Notes: generated from the sequence alone by a model not told the origin. DNA of 64,000 nucleotides from Rubrobacter tropicus (GCF_011492945.1 NZ_CP045119.1:2108001-2172000); one strand, 5' to 3'. Shown: positions 16,747-27,675, counted from the first letter of the stretch. Numbers and translations are program-made.

Positions 16747-18087
16747 CTACCGCAGCGATTCGAGGGCGCCGAAGTACCCGGGGAAGGTCTTGGTGACGCA
16801 GCCGGGGTCCCTGATGGTCACGACGGGGTCGGGGGAGGCGAGACCTGCGACGGCGAAGGCCATCGCCACGCGGTGGTCGCCGTAGGTCTCGACGACGGCC
16901 GGACGCAAGGGGCCGGGTAAGATCTTTAGCCCGTCGGGCCGCTCCTCGACCGCGACCCCGAGCCGCCCGAGCTCCGCCGCCACGGCCGAGATCCTGTCCG
17001 TCTCCTGGTGCCTGGCGTGCCCGACGTTGGTGATGGTGGTCGGCGTGGAGGCGAACGGGGCTATCGCGGCGAGCGTCATCATGGTGTCGGAGAAGGCGTT
17101 CATGTCGACCTCGACACCCCGCAGTCGTTCCGTCCCCCGCACCTCTACGGCGTCCGCCTCGATCTCCACCTCACAACCCATCGTTTCGAGGACTTCGGCG
17201 AAACGGAGATCTCCCTGGGAGGAGCGGGATCCGAGCCCCGGCACCCGCACCCGTCCGCCCGTCACCGCGGCCAGCGCCATAAAGTAAGACGCGGCGGAGG
17301 CATCGGGCTCGACCTCGAAGGCCCGCGCCCGGTAGACGCCCGGCTCGACAGCGAGGCTCCTGAGGTCTTCGGATACGCCTACCTCGACGCCGAAACGGCG
17401 CATGACCTCTACCGTGATCCCAACGTAAGGCCACTTCTCCCTGCCCTGTACGTCGAGGTTCACGGTTCTCCTCGCGTAAGGGGCGGCCATCAGGAGCCCG
17501 CTGACGAACTGGCTGCTGCCGGCGCCTTGAACGGGGGTCGCGCCGCCCTCGAGGCCGCCGCCGCGGACGACCAGGGGGAAGCGGCCTTCATCTTCGGCGT
17601 AGTCGACGGCGGCGCCCAGCCGGCGCAGGGCGTCCACGAGGTCCCGGATCGGGCGCTCCCTCATCCTGGGCACGCCGTCTACGGTGTAGGGTCCCGGCCC
17701 GAGCGCGAGCGCGGGCGGCAGGAAGCGGGCCACAGTGCCGGCGTTTCCGACGAAGACTTCGACACCGCCCCGCGGTATCTCTCCGCCGAGCCCCCCGACC
17801 CGGACCTCGCCGGCCTCCCTGTCCGCCCCGACGTCGAAGCCGAGGCGGACCAGGGCGTCGAGCAGGTAGTAGGGATCGTCCGAGAAGAGCGGGTTGCGCA
17901 CGACGGAGACGCCGTCGGCCAGCGCCGCGACCAGCAGGGCCCGGTTCGTCACGCTCTTCGAACCCGGAACCCGGACCTCGGCGTCCACGGGGCGGCCGAG
18001 CGGGGAGATCTCCAACTCCTCCGGGAAGTCGCCCCTGACCTCGCGGATGCCGAAATCGATTCCTGGCACGCCTCTTACGGGCTTCAT
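16747..18087 (-). CDS. aroA: 3-phosphoshikimate 1-carboxyvinyltransferase (EPSP synthase)
   Basis: AroA joins shikimate-3-phosphate and PEP, the sixth step of the shikimate pathway. Evidence is VPGSKSVTNRALLVAALA near the start, FVGNAGTVARFLPP for the PEP site, and MRERPIRDLVDALRRLGA, with DTMMTLAAIAPFA towards the end. ATG 18087 overlaps the rluB stop as ATGA, which fixes the start; the open frame further upstream is the antisense of rluB. The other aro genes (aroC, aroK, aroB, aroQ) are at 31-34 kb. Confidence 0.96.
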   Translation of the reverse strand: MKPVRGVPGIDFGIREVRGDFPEELEISPLGRPVDAEVRVPGSKSVTNRALLVAALADGVSVVRNPLFSDDPYYLLDALVRLGFDVGADREAGEVRVGGLGGEIPRGGVEVFVGNAGTVARFLPPALALGPGPYTVDGVPRMRERPIRDLVDALRRLGAAVDYAEDEGRFPLVVRGGGLEGGATPVQGAGSSQFVSGLLMAAPYARRTVNLDVQGREKWPYVGITVEVMRRFGVEVGVSEDLRSLAVEPGVYRARAFEVEPDASAASYFMALAAVTGGRVRVPGLGSRSSQGDLRFAEVLETMGCEVEIEADAVEVRGTERLRGVEVDMNAFSDTMMTLAAIAPFASTPTTITNVGHARHQETDRISAVAAELGRLGVAVEERPDGLKILPGPLRPAVVETYGDHRVAMAFAVAGLASPDPVVTIRDPGCVTKTFPGYFGALESLR

Positions 18088-18785
18088 CGCAAACCTTCGA
18101 GTTCGGCTCCGGTCAGCGGGCGATGCCGTCCCTCGCACAGGCTGCCGAGTCGTACCGGGCCAAGACGCAGCCTTTGCAGGGAGAGGAGGTGCAGGCCAAC
18201 GGCGACGCACGCCCGTCGTATTATGCGGTTACGGCCCTCGTGGATGGTGAGGTGGACGGTTGTTTGGGCGCCCGATTTTTGGATGTGGGAGATGGTTGGC
18301 GGGGACATTCTGCCGTCTTCCAGGGTTGGGCCCGCGGCGAGGGCTTTGAGGGATCCCGGCGGGACGGGGTTTCTGAGGGTCAGGCGGTACTCCTTCTCTA
18401 TCTCGGAGGAGGGGTGGGTGATGCGGTGGGCGAGCGGGCCGTCGTTGGTGAGGATGAGAAGGCCCGTCGTGTCGGCGTCGAGGCGGCCCGCCGGGACGAG
18501 GCCGGGGATGGCGGGCATCAGGTCGGCGACCGTGGGGCGGTTTCTGTCTGGTTCGTCTTTGAGGGTGGTGAGGTAGCCGGCGGGTTTGTTCAGGGCCAGG
18601 TAGGCGTGTTCGGCCGGAAGGAGGACCCTGCGCCCGTCGAGGAGGATGGTCTCGTCGCCCGTGACGGAGAGGCCGAGGGCGGCGGTCTCGCCGTCGACGG
18701 TGAGGCGGCCCGCTTCGATCAGGGCCTCCGCCTTGCGCCTGGAGGGGGCGGCGCCCGCGCGGGCGAGGAAAGCCTGCAGGCGCAC
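18084..18785 (-). CDS. rluB: Ribosomal large-subunit pseudouridine synthase B-type (RsuA/RluB/E/F family)
   Basis: An S4 RNA-binding domain (residues 1-60, MRLQAFLARAGAAPSRRKAE) is followed by the pseudouridine synthase domain with the catalytic GRLDADTTGLLILTNDG. Other family markers are LNKPAGYLTTLKD and EKEYRLTLRN. At 233 residues it fits RluB/RsuA proteins; placement next to scpA-scpB is the classical neighbourhood of rluB. The GTG start at 18785 directly follows the scpB stop, and its own stop overlaps aroA. Confidence 0.92.
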   Translation of the reverse strand: MRLQAFLARAGAAPSRRKAEALIEAGRLTVDGETAALGLSVTGDETILLDGRRVLLPAEHAYLALNKPAGYLTTLKDEPDRNRPTVADLMPAIPGLVPAGRLDADTTGLLILTNDGPLAHRITHPSSEIEKEYRLTLRNPVPPGSLKALAAGPTLEDGRMSPPTISHIQKSGAQTTVHLTIHEGRNRIIRRACVAVGLHLLSLQRLRLGPVRLGSLCEGRHRPLTGAELEGLR

Positions 18786-19391
18786 TCAGGTAGCCTCGGG
18801 ACCGGCCTGGGCCGGGATCTCTTCCCGAGAGGTGAGGCGTTCGCGGACCCTGTCGAGCTCTTCCTGCGAGACGAGCGAGTCGAGCGGGGGGAAGTCGTCG
18901 CGGGAGGCGGCGTCGGTGGCCGCGAGGAACTCGTCCGTGACGGCGAGGAGGGCGGGAGCGCCCGGGGCTTCGCGGTCGGCGCCCACCTCCGCGAGGAGGT
19001 CGCGTTCGAGGAGGTTGCGGACTACTGCGTCCGAGTTGACGCCCCGGACGCGGGAGATGGCGCCGCGGGTCAGGGGGCCGAGGTAGAGCGCGCAGGCGAG
19101 CACCTCGTGGGCCGCACCGGAGAGCGGGGTCGGCCTCGCCTCCTCGCGGAAGCGCTCGACGGCGGCCGAGCAGGCCGGGTTCGTCGAGAACAGGTAACCG
19201 CCGGCGACGGCGCGCAGGACCACGCCCGAGTTTTCGGGCGAGTAGCGCTCGGACAGGGTGGCGAGGGCCGCCTCGACCTCGCCGGGGGTGAGATCCGTGG
19301 CCGAAGAGAGGTCGTCCGGCCCGACCGGGCGGGCGCTAACGAGCAGGACGGACTCTATGAGGTGCTCGGGGGCGGGGACGTTCTCGGTCAT
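18786..19391 (-). CDS. scpB: Segregation and condensation protein B
   Basis: ScpB is the winged-helix (kite) partner of the SMC-ScpA condensin. The 201-residue sequence contains LIESVLLVSARPVGPDDL at the N-terminus and the conserved ALYLGPLTRGAISRVRGVNSD and VRNLLERDLL around residues 100-130. ATG 19391 overlaps the scpA stop as ATGA, indicating coupled synthesis of the two subunits. Confidence 0.95.
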   Translation of the reverse strand: MTENVPAPEHLIESVLLVSARPVGPDDLSSATDLTPGEVEAALATLSERYSPENSGVVLRAVAGGYLFSTNPACSAAVERFREEARPTPLSGAAHEVLACALYLGPLTRGAISRVRGVNSDAVVRNLLERDLLAEVGADREAPGAPALLAVTDEFLAATDAASRDDFPPLDSLVSQEELDRVRERLTSREEIPAQAGPEAT

Positions 19392-20122
19392 CCGGGCGTC
19401 TCCAGGGGTTCCAGGGTCAGGGCGCCCAGGGGTTCGGGCTGGACGAGCTTGACCGAGCCCTCCTGGGCCAGGGAGAGGACGGCCGCGAAGGCGACGGCTG
19501 AGCGCAGGCGGTCCATGTTGCGGGTCAGTTCCTCGTAGGAGACCGGGCCGCGAAGGAGGGAGGTCCGGATCAGGCCCGCGAGCTCCTGAAGGGTCACGGT
19601 TATAGGGCCGAGGTGTCTTACGGGCGGCTCCAAAAGGCGGGAGAAGGCGCGCCTGGCCGCGAGCGTGACCCGGTCTTCGGCGACGCGCAGGCGACCCGGT
19701 TTCGGCGGCACGACGTGGGCCGACGGGTAGTGGCCCGCGGCGCGGGCGAACCTCGCGCGGAGGTCTTCCGAGGCGCGACGGATCTTGAGGTACTCCTGCA
19801 GGCGTTCGGCGAGTTCTTCCGGGGAGACGGCCACCGCGTCGTCGCCTTCGGCGTCAGGTTCTACCGCCGGCGATAGGGTGCGGCTCTTTAGCAGGATCAG
19901 GGCCGCCGCGGAGCCCGCGAAGTCCGTGTCGCGGTCGAGGGCGTTGGGGGCTTCCGGGTCGCGGGAGCCGGCGTAGAGGTCGACCAGCTCGCGCAGGGGG
20001 ACCTCGAAGATCTCGAGCTCGTCCTTGAGTATCAGGGCGAGCAGCCACTCGTAGGGCCCCGAGTAGACGTCGAGCTCTACGGTGAAGTCCGCGAGCGAGC
20101 GCCCAGCAGACTCGAAGGTCAC
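19388..20122 (-). CDS. scpA: Segregation and condensation protein A
   Basis: ScpA is the kleisin that bridges the SMC heads. The 244-residue product has the N-terminal FTVELDVYSGPYEWLLALIL, the acidic EELAERLQEYLKIR segment and a C-terminal winged helix ending SLAQEGSVKLVQ. The usual kleisin motif has FxGPLDLLL; here it is YSGPYEWLLAL, still recognisable. GTG 20122 overlaps the ald stop as GTGA; the longer open frame upstream is noise from the ald gene in another frame. Confidence 0.93.
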   Translation of the reverse strand: MTFESAGRSLADFTVELDVYSGPYEWLLALILKDELEIFEVPLRELVDLYAGSRDPEAPNALDRDTDFAGSAAALILLKSRTLSPAVEPDAEGDDAVAVSPEELAERLQEYLKIRRASEDLRARFARAAGHYPSAHVVPPKPGRLRVAEDRVTLAARRAFSRLLEPPVRHLGPITVTLQELAGLIRTSLLRGPVSYEELTRNMDRLRSAVAFAAVLSLAQEGSVKLVQPEPLGALTLEPLETPG

Positions 20123-21251
20123 CTGGCCTCCCTGTGGAGCGGCAGGACGGAGGAGAGCTGGCTGTGGTCCGCGCCGGTCGCCCTCGCGAGGACCGGGTCG
20201 ACGACCCTTCCCTCCGCTATGGCGACCCCGCGGCCGAGGCCCTCGTCGGCCTTGAGGGCGTCGGCGAGGCCGTGGCCGGCGAGGGCGCGGACGTACGGGA
20301 GCAGGGCGTTGCTCAGGGCGCGGGAGGCGGTCACGGGGACGGCGGCAGGCACGTTCTTCACGCAGTAGTGGATAACGCCTCCGTCCACGAAGACGGGGTC
20401 GTCGAGCGTTGTCGGACGGGAGGTCTCCACACAGCCGCCGTAGTCGACGTCGACGTCCACGATCACGGACCCGTCCTTCATCCCCTCGACCGTCTCCCGG
20501 TCGACGAGGGCCGGCGTGCGGGCGCCGACCACGTGGACGGCGCCTATGAGGAGGTCGGCCCGCAGCGCCGCGTCCTTGATGCCCAGGGCGCTCGCGGCCA
20601 GCGTCGTGACGCCGGGGATGCGGGCGAGTTCCAGGGTGCGCAGGCGGTCCACGTCGCGGTCGATCACGACCACCTGGGCACCGAGGCCGCTCGCCATCCT
20701 GGCCGCGCCCGAGCCGACGATGCCGCACCCGAGCACGACCACCCGGCCGGGCCTGACGCCCGTGGCGCCGCCGAGCAGGATGCCCGCCCGCCCGATTGGC
20801 GCAGGAGGTAGTGGGCGCCGATCTGGGGGGTGAGGCGGCCCGCGATCTCGCTCATCGGCGCCAGGATGGGCAGTCTTCCCGGGCCGTTCCTGACGGTCTC
20901 CATGGCGAACGCGATGCACCGGGAGTCGAGCAGCGCCCGCATGAGGCTCCGGTTCACGGGCAGGGAGAGGAACGAGAGCAGGATCAGGCCCTCCCGAAGG
21001 CGCGGCCATTCGTCTTCGATTGGCCCGTAGACCTTGACGACAAGCTCCGAGTCGTCCCACACCTTGCGGGCGTCGTCCACCACGCGGGCCCCGGCGTCCT
21101 TGTAGGCCTCGTCGGAGATTCCGGACGCCTCCCCCGCCCCGGCCTCCACGAGCACGCGGTGGCCGGCCCGGCTGAGCTCGTGCGCCGCGTGCGGGGCGAG
21201 CGCGACGCGCGTCTCGCAAGGCGTCCTTTCTTTGGGCACCCCGATCCTCAA
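20119..21251 (-). CDS. ald: Alanine dehydrogenase, one suspected 1-base deletion
   Basis: Ald interconverts alanine and pyruvate plus ammonia with NAD. The N-terminal half ([18 protein letters not shown] to GAHYLLRQ) and the C-terminal half ([43 protein letters not shown]) are in different frames. The break lies in the CCC-G-CCC-G-CCC stretch at 20783-20793; adding one base turns it into QSGGRGILLGG and restores a 377-residue protein, the normal length. The start is TTG 21251. Everything else is well conserved, so I regard it as functional and the shift as a probable assembly error. Confidence 0.93.
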
Positions 21252-21339
21252 AGCCCCGCTCCCCGGTCTGTCGTTGTACGCGCGTCCGTAGTCACATCCC
21301 CAAGACTAACCCGTAGCCGGTCGGCGATCCAGGCCGGCG

Positions 21340-21840
21340 TCACGACGGCTCCCAGAGCGCACTCTCCCGCAAAAAGCCCAGGAGCGCCTCCTCATCGCCG
21401 TGGACGCCGAGCGCGAGAACGTTCGAAGGGGCCGGCGTCCAGCAGGGCGAAAAGCGAACAGAAAAGCCGGCGCGCCAGAGGTCCAGGGCAAGCGCCTGCA
21501 AGGGCCCGGGCGGCGCGGGCCGCGGCCGGCGCTCCTTGAAGGACCGCATCTCGAGCACGGCCCCGGAGAGGGTCGCGGCGTTCGAGACCGAACGCATCAC
21601 GCGCTCCAGCCCGGCGCCGAGCCCGCGGTCGGTCGGGGCCAGGATGGTGCCGGTGATGCGCAGCAGCGTGCCGGCCGGGTCCAGGACCTCCTCCAGGTCG
21701 TGTTTGAAGAAAGGTTCGGGCGCGGGGAGGCAGGATCCCGGCCCGGCAGGAGCCTCGTCCCATTCCAGCGTCGCGTGAAACCTGATGAGGCCCGCGGTCC
21801 GCGTGGCGAGGGTGCCGGCCGCATCGCCGGTCACCAGCAC
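21340..21840 (-). CDS. Unknown 166-residue protein
   Basis: I do not recognise this gene. It lies 32 bases downstream of pyrG on the same strand and starts with GTG 21840. The sequence has no signal peptide or membrane segment. It contains an acidic N-terminal half with LIRFHATLEWDEAPAG and FFKHDLEEVLDPAG, then a run of RITGTILAPTDRGL and a C-terminal half with WRAGFSVRFSPCW. Codon use resembles its neighbours, and no better open frame exists in the segment, so it is probably real. Confidence 0.6.
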   Translation of the reverse strand: MLVTGDAAGTLATRTAGLIRFHATLEWDEAPAGPGSCLPAPEPFFKHDLEEVLDPAGTLLRITGTILAPTDRGLGAGLERVMRSVSNAATLSGAVLEMRSFKERRPRPAPPGPLQALALDLWRAGFSVRFSPCWTPAPSNVLALGVHGDEEALLGFLRESALWEPS

Positions 21841-21872
21841 GCCGAACCGGCCGGTCTCTGGGAGCGCGGCCC

Positions 21873-23576
<1,704 letters not shown>

Positions 23577-23790
23577 CTACCTCCTGAACAACCCGAAAAA
23601 TGAAGGGAAACCATCAACGCGCCGCCCGGCGCCGAGGAAAACCCGCAAATGCACGTTTCAACATCACGGAACACCATATTACCTCTCACGGGCCTGGAAT
23701 GGAACAGGGAGGGCTTATCTTTGCAAAATCGTCTGTAGAAACCGGTGGGGCCGCGGGCTCTTCTTCGCGTGCCGAGCATCTTTTGCGGGC

Positions 23791-23948
23791 GTGCTCCTAC
23801 CGGAAATGGGCCACGGATATTTCGTCTATACGGGCGATGTCAAGCACGACGGGCCAGGCGAACATGTCTTCAAGAAAACACCTACGAGGAGGTGGACCTG
23901 GAGAAAGAACGCCGAGAGAAATGCGCGGGTAGCTACGAAAGGAAATGA
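23791..23948 (+). CDS. Candidate small ORF, about 50 residues, with a suspected 1-base deletion
   Basis: This lies in the 700-base gap upstream of pyrG. From GTG 23791 (or ATG 23806) a frame reads GHGYFVYTGDVKHDGPGEHV. If one A is added to AAAA at 23875-23878 it continues as NTYEEVDLEKERREK and stops at TGA 23946-23948. The mixed acidic/basic composition looks protein-like, but there is no convincing ribosome site and the correction is an assumption. The stop overlaps an ATG of the next small ORF. I recognise no family. Confidence 0.3.
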
Positions 23949-23953
23949 GCAGC

Positions 23954-24085
23954 ATGGCTAAATTCACAAATATGGCCCCGGCCAGCAGGGACGGACGCGA
24001 AGACAGGAGGCGGAGGCGCAGGCGGCGTCACACCCACCGTCGCCGCCGCCACCGCCGCAACTCCCACGGCCCCAACCACCAGTAA
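23954..24085 (+). CDS. Candidate 43-residue Arg/His-rich small protein
   Basis: ATG 23954, about 8 bases after aaagga, opens a frame starting MAKFTNMAPASRDGRED followed by runs of Arg and His and ending NSHGPNHQ at TAA 24083-24085. ATG 23945 is an alternative in-frame start. An 18-base-distant 12-bp GC hairpin at 24104-24131 would be a fitting terminator. The A/T-rich start and the terminator argue for a gene, while Arg-rich frames also arise by chance in GC-rich DNA. Very basic short proteins usually bind nucleic acid; function here is unknown. Confidence 0.4.
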   Translation: MAKFTNMAPASRDGREDRRRRRRRRHTHRRRRHRRNSHGPNHQ

Positions 24086-24103
24086 CAAGAGAAGACCGAC
24101 GCT

Positions 24104-24131
24104 CGCGGCCCCGCCTGTGGGCGGGGCCGCG
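24104..24131 (+). terminator. 12-bp perfect GC hairpin
   Basis: CGCGGCCCCGCC at 24104-24115 pairs exactly with GGCGGGGCCGCG at 24120-24131 around a TGTG loop. No T-run follows, as is common for actinobacterial terminators. It separates the candidate small ORFs from the EamA transporter gene downstream. Confidence 0.7.
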
Positions 24132-24246
24132 GGCGAACCTGCTCGGGATGGCGTTGACGGGTCGGGCTCCAGGCTCTGCCTGCTCCGACGGTTGTTCACG
24201 AAGCTCCTGCTGGCCGGATCGGGCCGGAGTGGCTAGGCTATGGGCC

Positions 24247-25125
24247 ATGCCGGCCGATTCGAGATCCAACGGCCCACTCTTCGTCGTTTTGGCGTCGGCC
24301 CTGTGGGGAACGAGCGGCACGGCCCAGGCGTTCGCCCCGCAGTCCGCCGACCCGATCTCCGTCGGGGTCGTCAAGATCGGCGTGGGCGGGGCGGCCATGC
24401 TCCTGTTCGCGGCGCTTTCCGGAGCACTGGCGAAGGGTCCGGTGGCGTCGACGCGGTGGACGCCCCTGCCGGTGCTCGCGTGCGCGGTGCTGGTCGCCGC
24501 CTACCAGACGCTCTTCTTCACGGGCATCTCGCTCACGGGCGTGGCGCTCGGGACGATCTCGGCCATCGGCAGCCTCCCCGTGTGGGCGGGGCTCGCCGAC
24601 CTCTTCTATGGAAAGCGTCCCGACGCCCGCTGGCTCGGCGCCACCGCCCTCGCGGTCGCCGGCTGCGCGCTTCTCGTCGGCTCCGGCGGCCCCCTGTCGG
24701 CAGATCCCCTCGGGGTGCTGCTCTGCGTCTTTTCGGGCGGCGGGCTGGTCGCCTTCACCACGATCGCGAAAGGCATGCTCGAGGACCGGCCGCACGCGGT
24801 CGTGATGGGCGTAACGTTCACCCTGGGGGCCGTCGTGCTCTCGCCGGCCCTGTTCTTCTCCGACCCGTCCTGGGTCCTGTCTACCGCGGGCATCGCCGTC
24901 ACCCTCGAACTCGGCATCGGGGCGACGGCGCTGGCATACATCCTGTTCGCCAACGGCCTCTCGAAGGTCTCCGTCTCGACGGCGGCCACCCTCTCCCTCG
25001 CGGAACCTCTGACCGCCGGCCTGCTCGGCCTCATAATCCTGGGCGAGCGGATTTCCCCCATAGCCGTCTGGGGCATGGGCCTCCTCGTGCTAGGCCTTCT
25101 ACTCGCCACCGTGAAACGCGGATAA
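24247..25125 (+). CDS. EamA-family (DMT) transporter
   Basis: The 292-residue protein has ten predicted membrane helices in two EamA repeats, for example LFVVLASALWGTSGTAQAF and VAFTTIAKGMLE, and ends with LSLAEPLTAGLLGLIILGE and a Lys-Arg tail. This superfamily exports or imports small metabolites; the substrate cannot be told from sequence. ATG 24247 lies 7 bases after TAGGCT (24234-24239), so the transcript may be leaderless. The frame extends upstream to 24148 but without family sequence. The gene stands alone between a terminator-like hairpin and a convergent gene. Confidence 0.88.
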   Translation: MPADSRSNGPLFVVLASALWGTSGTAQAFAPQSADPISVGVVKIGVGGAAMLLFAALSGALAKGPVASTRWTPLPVLACAVLVAAYQTLFFTGISLTGVALGTISAIGSLPVWAGLADLFYGKRPDARWLGATALAVAGCALLVGSGGPLSADPLGVLLCVFSGGGLVAFTTIAKGMLEDRPHAVVMGVTFTLGAVVLSPALFFSDPSWVLSTAGIAVTLELGIGATALAYILFANGLSKVSVSTAATLSLAEPLTAGLLGLIILGERISPIAVWGMGLLVLGLLLATVKRG

Positions 25126-25260
25126 CGAACCCGGACATGGTTCAGCCCCCCATGCGGAAGACACCGGTCTACCATGCGGTTGGGGTTTCCTCTGGAGACG
25201 GCTTCTCGGAAAGGGGTTTCTCCTTACTTCGGGCGGTTAGGTTGGGCTAACTTCCTCGGA

Positions 25261-25683
25261 CTACTCTGGCGAGGGGACGACGCCGAGTTGCTGCATCATC
25301 TCCAGGTCGTTGGATTGTGCCCAGCGTTCTACTATCCTGCCCTCAACGATGCGTAGCACGTCTATGCCCTTGATCGTGACCCCATTGCCGGTAGGCGCTA
25401 TGCCCATCAGCTCGCCTTGGTGGGTGCCGCGTGCCGTCCAGCGGCTCACCACCTTATCCCCTTCCGAGAATATGTCCTCGGTGGTGACGTGCAGGTCGGG
25501 GAAGGCGTTGCGGAAGAGGGTGAGCTGATACTTGTGCCCCTCGCGACCGGACGGCTGGCCTGGGATGGCACCGTGGTCGACGACGTCCTCCGCGAACAAC
25601 TCCTCCAGAGCGGCTTCGTCCCCTTTGTCCCAGACCTCCTCGTTGAAGCGCCGAGCGATGATCTTGTTCTCTTTTTCGGCCAT
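25261..25683 (-). CDS. SnoaL-like / ester cyclase-family protein
   Basis: The 140-residue product fits the NTF2-like SnoaL fold. Marks are ARRFNEEVWDKGDEAALEEL, the DVVDHGAIPGQPSGREG loop, GDKVVSRWTARGTHQGELMG and the terminal WAQSNDLEMMQQLGVVP. Such proteins range from polyketide cyclases to uncharacterised hydrolase-like enzymes, and no biosynthetic cluster is nearby, so no substrate can be given. ATG 25683 has a strong ribosome site (aaggagg). It is a lone gene. Confidence 0.85.
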   Translation of the reverse strand: MAEKENKIIARRFNEEVWDKGDEAALEELFAEDVVDHGAIPGQPSGREGHKYQLTLFRNAFPDLHVTTEDIFSEGDKVVSRWTARGTHQGELMGIAPTGNGVTIKGIDVLRIVEGRIVERWAQSNDLEMMQQLGVVPSPE

Positions 25684-26010
25684 CACGCTCCTCCTTCCCG
25701 TCCCGCTTGCCCGGCAGGGCTACCCTTTGCCCGCAATTATGATACTAAAGACACAATTTCGACGGGTTCCCGACGAAGGAACATTCCCCGAACTCCGCAT
25801 ACGGGATCTCGCATAGGCTGGCTCCCTGGAGACCTCCGGATCCCTGCCACGACGCCGTGGGGCATAGAAGGCGACACAACATCTTGTGGGTCCGCATGTA
25901 GATGCACCGAACCGGATGGAACGATACGGTTTTCCCGGAATGGTAGCGCTACGCGAGAACGGCTTCGCGGCATCTGTATTATGTGTGTAAATACTGAAGG
26001 GGCTCTTAAG
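25684..26010. other. Intergenic stretch without a recognisable gene
   Basis: These 327 bases lie between the start of the SnoaL-like gene and the end of recN. The first 50 bases hold the SnoaL ribosome site. An A/T-rich patch at 25735-25760 may carry its promoter, but I cannot fit a clear -35/-10 pair. I see no tRNA, no strong hairpin and no credible ORF in the rest. Confidence 0.6.
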
Positions 26011-27675
26011 CTATTTGCGTACGAGGAGTTCTGAGGCGTGGGCGAGGGAGGCGTCGTCGATGCGGCCCGAGAGCATGCGGGCCATCTCCTTGAGGCGGTC
26101 TTCGCCGGTGACGCGGGTTATGCGGGTTATGGTGCGGCCCCTGGTCTCTTCCTTGGCCACGACGATGTGGGAGGCGGCTTCGGAGGCTATCTGGGGGAGG
26201 TGGGTTATGGTGAGCACCTGGTTCTTTTCGCCGAGCTGGCGGAGCTTGGCGCCGACGGCCGTCGCGGTCTCGCCGCCGATGCCAGCGTCCACCTCGTCGA
26301 AGACGTAGGTCGCGCCGGGTTCGACGCGTTCCTGGGCGAGGCGGATGGCGAGCATAATTCTCGAGAGCTCGCCGCCCGAGGCGTAGCGCCTGACGGGGAG
26401 CTCGGGCTCGCCGGGGTTTGGCCGGATCTCGAACTCCACCCGCTCCCTGCCTTTCGGCCCGGGCTCCGCCGGGACGAGCCCCGCCCTGAACTCGGTCCTC
26501 CCGAGGTTGAGACCGGCCAGGTTTTCCTGGACCTTTTTGGCGAGCCGCTTCGCGGCCTTCCGGCGGCCCTTTGAGAGGGTGGCTGCCAGTTCTTCGAGGC
26601 GCAGCTCCCCTTCGGCGAGCCGGGCTTCGAGGCCGGCCGTCTCCTCGTCGAGGTTCTCGAGACGCGAGAGCCTGGCGCGGGCGTCTTCGAGGTAGCCCTC
26701 GACGTCGCCGTACTTGCGCTCCAGGGCGCGCAGGGCCGCCATACGGTCCTCCACGGTCTCCAGGCGGGCCGGGTCGGCCTCCAGCTCCTCGACGTAGGAG
26801 CGAAGCTCGTAGAGCACGTCTTCGAGCTCGGCCGAGAGGCCGGCCAGGCGTTCGAGCAGGCCCGAGAGGCCCGGGTCGAAGCGGAGGGCCGTTTCGAGCT
26901 CGCCCTGCGCGCGGGCTACGGAGTCCACGGCGCCCCCACCCTCCTCGGAGGCGAGCGCCGCGGTCGCTGCGGCGGCGGCCTGTTGCAGGTCGGTGACGTT
27001 GCGCAACCGGTCGCGTTCGCGGGCGAGGTTATCCGCCTCTTCGGTGCTGTAATCCGCCGCTTCGAGCTCGCCGATCTGGAACCGCAAAAAGTCCGCCTCG
27101 CGCAGGCGGGCCTCGCCGGAGGCCCGGACCTCGGCGAGCTCGCGGCGGTCCCTCTCGACCGAGCGCCACAGTTCTTCGTGGTCCAGGCGGGCCTCGAGGG
27201 CTTCGCCGGTGAGGAAGTCGTCCAGGATCTCCAACTGCTCGGCGGGCTCGGTCAGACGGGCCTGCTCCCTCTGGCTGTGGTACGAGACCAGGCGCTCTCC
27301 CAGGGCCCCGAGCGCCCTGACCGGCACGGAGACGCCGCCGACGTAGCAGCGGGAGCGGCCCTCACCCGTGAGCGTGCGGCGCAGTACGAGGCCGTCCTCG
27401 GCGTCCACCTCCTCGGCGAGGTCCCCCAGGGCGTCGGCGAGCATTTCGGGGCCCGCGGCCTCGGGCAGCAGGAAGGTGCCCTCCACGGTCGCCCTCTCGG
27501 CGCCGGCGCGGACGGCCTCCGAGCGGGCCCGGCCGCCCAGGAGGAGTTGGAGGGCGGTTGCGAGGAGGGTCTTGCCAGCGCCAGTCTCGCCCGTGATGGC
27601 GTTCAGGCCCGGGGAGAGTTCTAGGGTTGCTTCTTCGATCAGGGCGACGTTCTCGACGGAGATCTCGAGCAGCAT
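26011..27675 (-). CDS. recN: DNA repair protein RecN
   Basis: RecN is an SMC-like ATPase for double-strand break repair. The 554-residue protein starts LEISVENVALIEEATLEL and has the P-loop GETGAGKTLLATAL, a long coiled coil and the C-terminal signature and Walker B region ASGGELSRIMLAIRLA and TYVFDEVDAGIGGETA. ATG 27675 overlaps the nadK TAA by one base (TAATG); the longer open frame upstream is nadK in another frame. The nadK-recN pair at the end of the ispA-tlyA block is a common arrangement. Confidence 0.97.
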   Translation of the reverse strand: MLLEISVENVALIEEATLELSPGLNAITGETGAGKTLLATALQLLLGGRARSEAVRAGAERATVEGTFLLPEAAGPEMLADALGDLAEEVDAEDGLVLRRTLTGEGRSRCYVGGVSVPVRALGALGERLVSYHSQREQARLTEPAEQLEILDDFLTGEALEARLDHEELWRSVERDRRELAEVRASGEARLREADFLRFQIGELEAADYSTEEADNLARERDRLRNVTDLQQAAAAATAALASEEGGGAVDSVARAQGELETALRFDPGLSGLLERLAGLSAELEDVLYELRSYVEELEADPARLETVEDRMAALRALERKYGDVEGYLEDARARLSRLENLDEETAGLEARLAEGELRLEELAATLSKGRRKAAKRLAKKVQENLAGLNLGRTEFRAGLVPAEPGPKGRERVEFEIRPNPGEPELPVRRYASGGELSRIMLAIRLAQERVEPGATYVFDEVDAGIGGETATAVGAKLRQLGEKNQVLTITHLPQIASEAASHIVVAKEETRGRTITRITRVTGEDRLKEMARMLSGRIDDASLAHASELLVRK

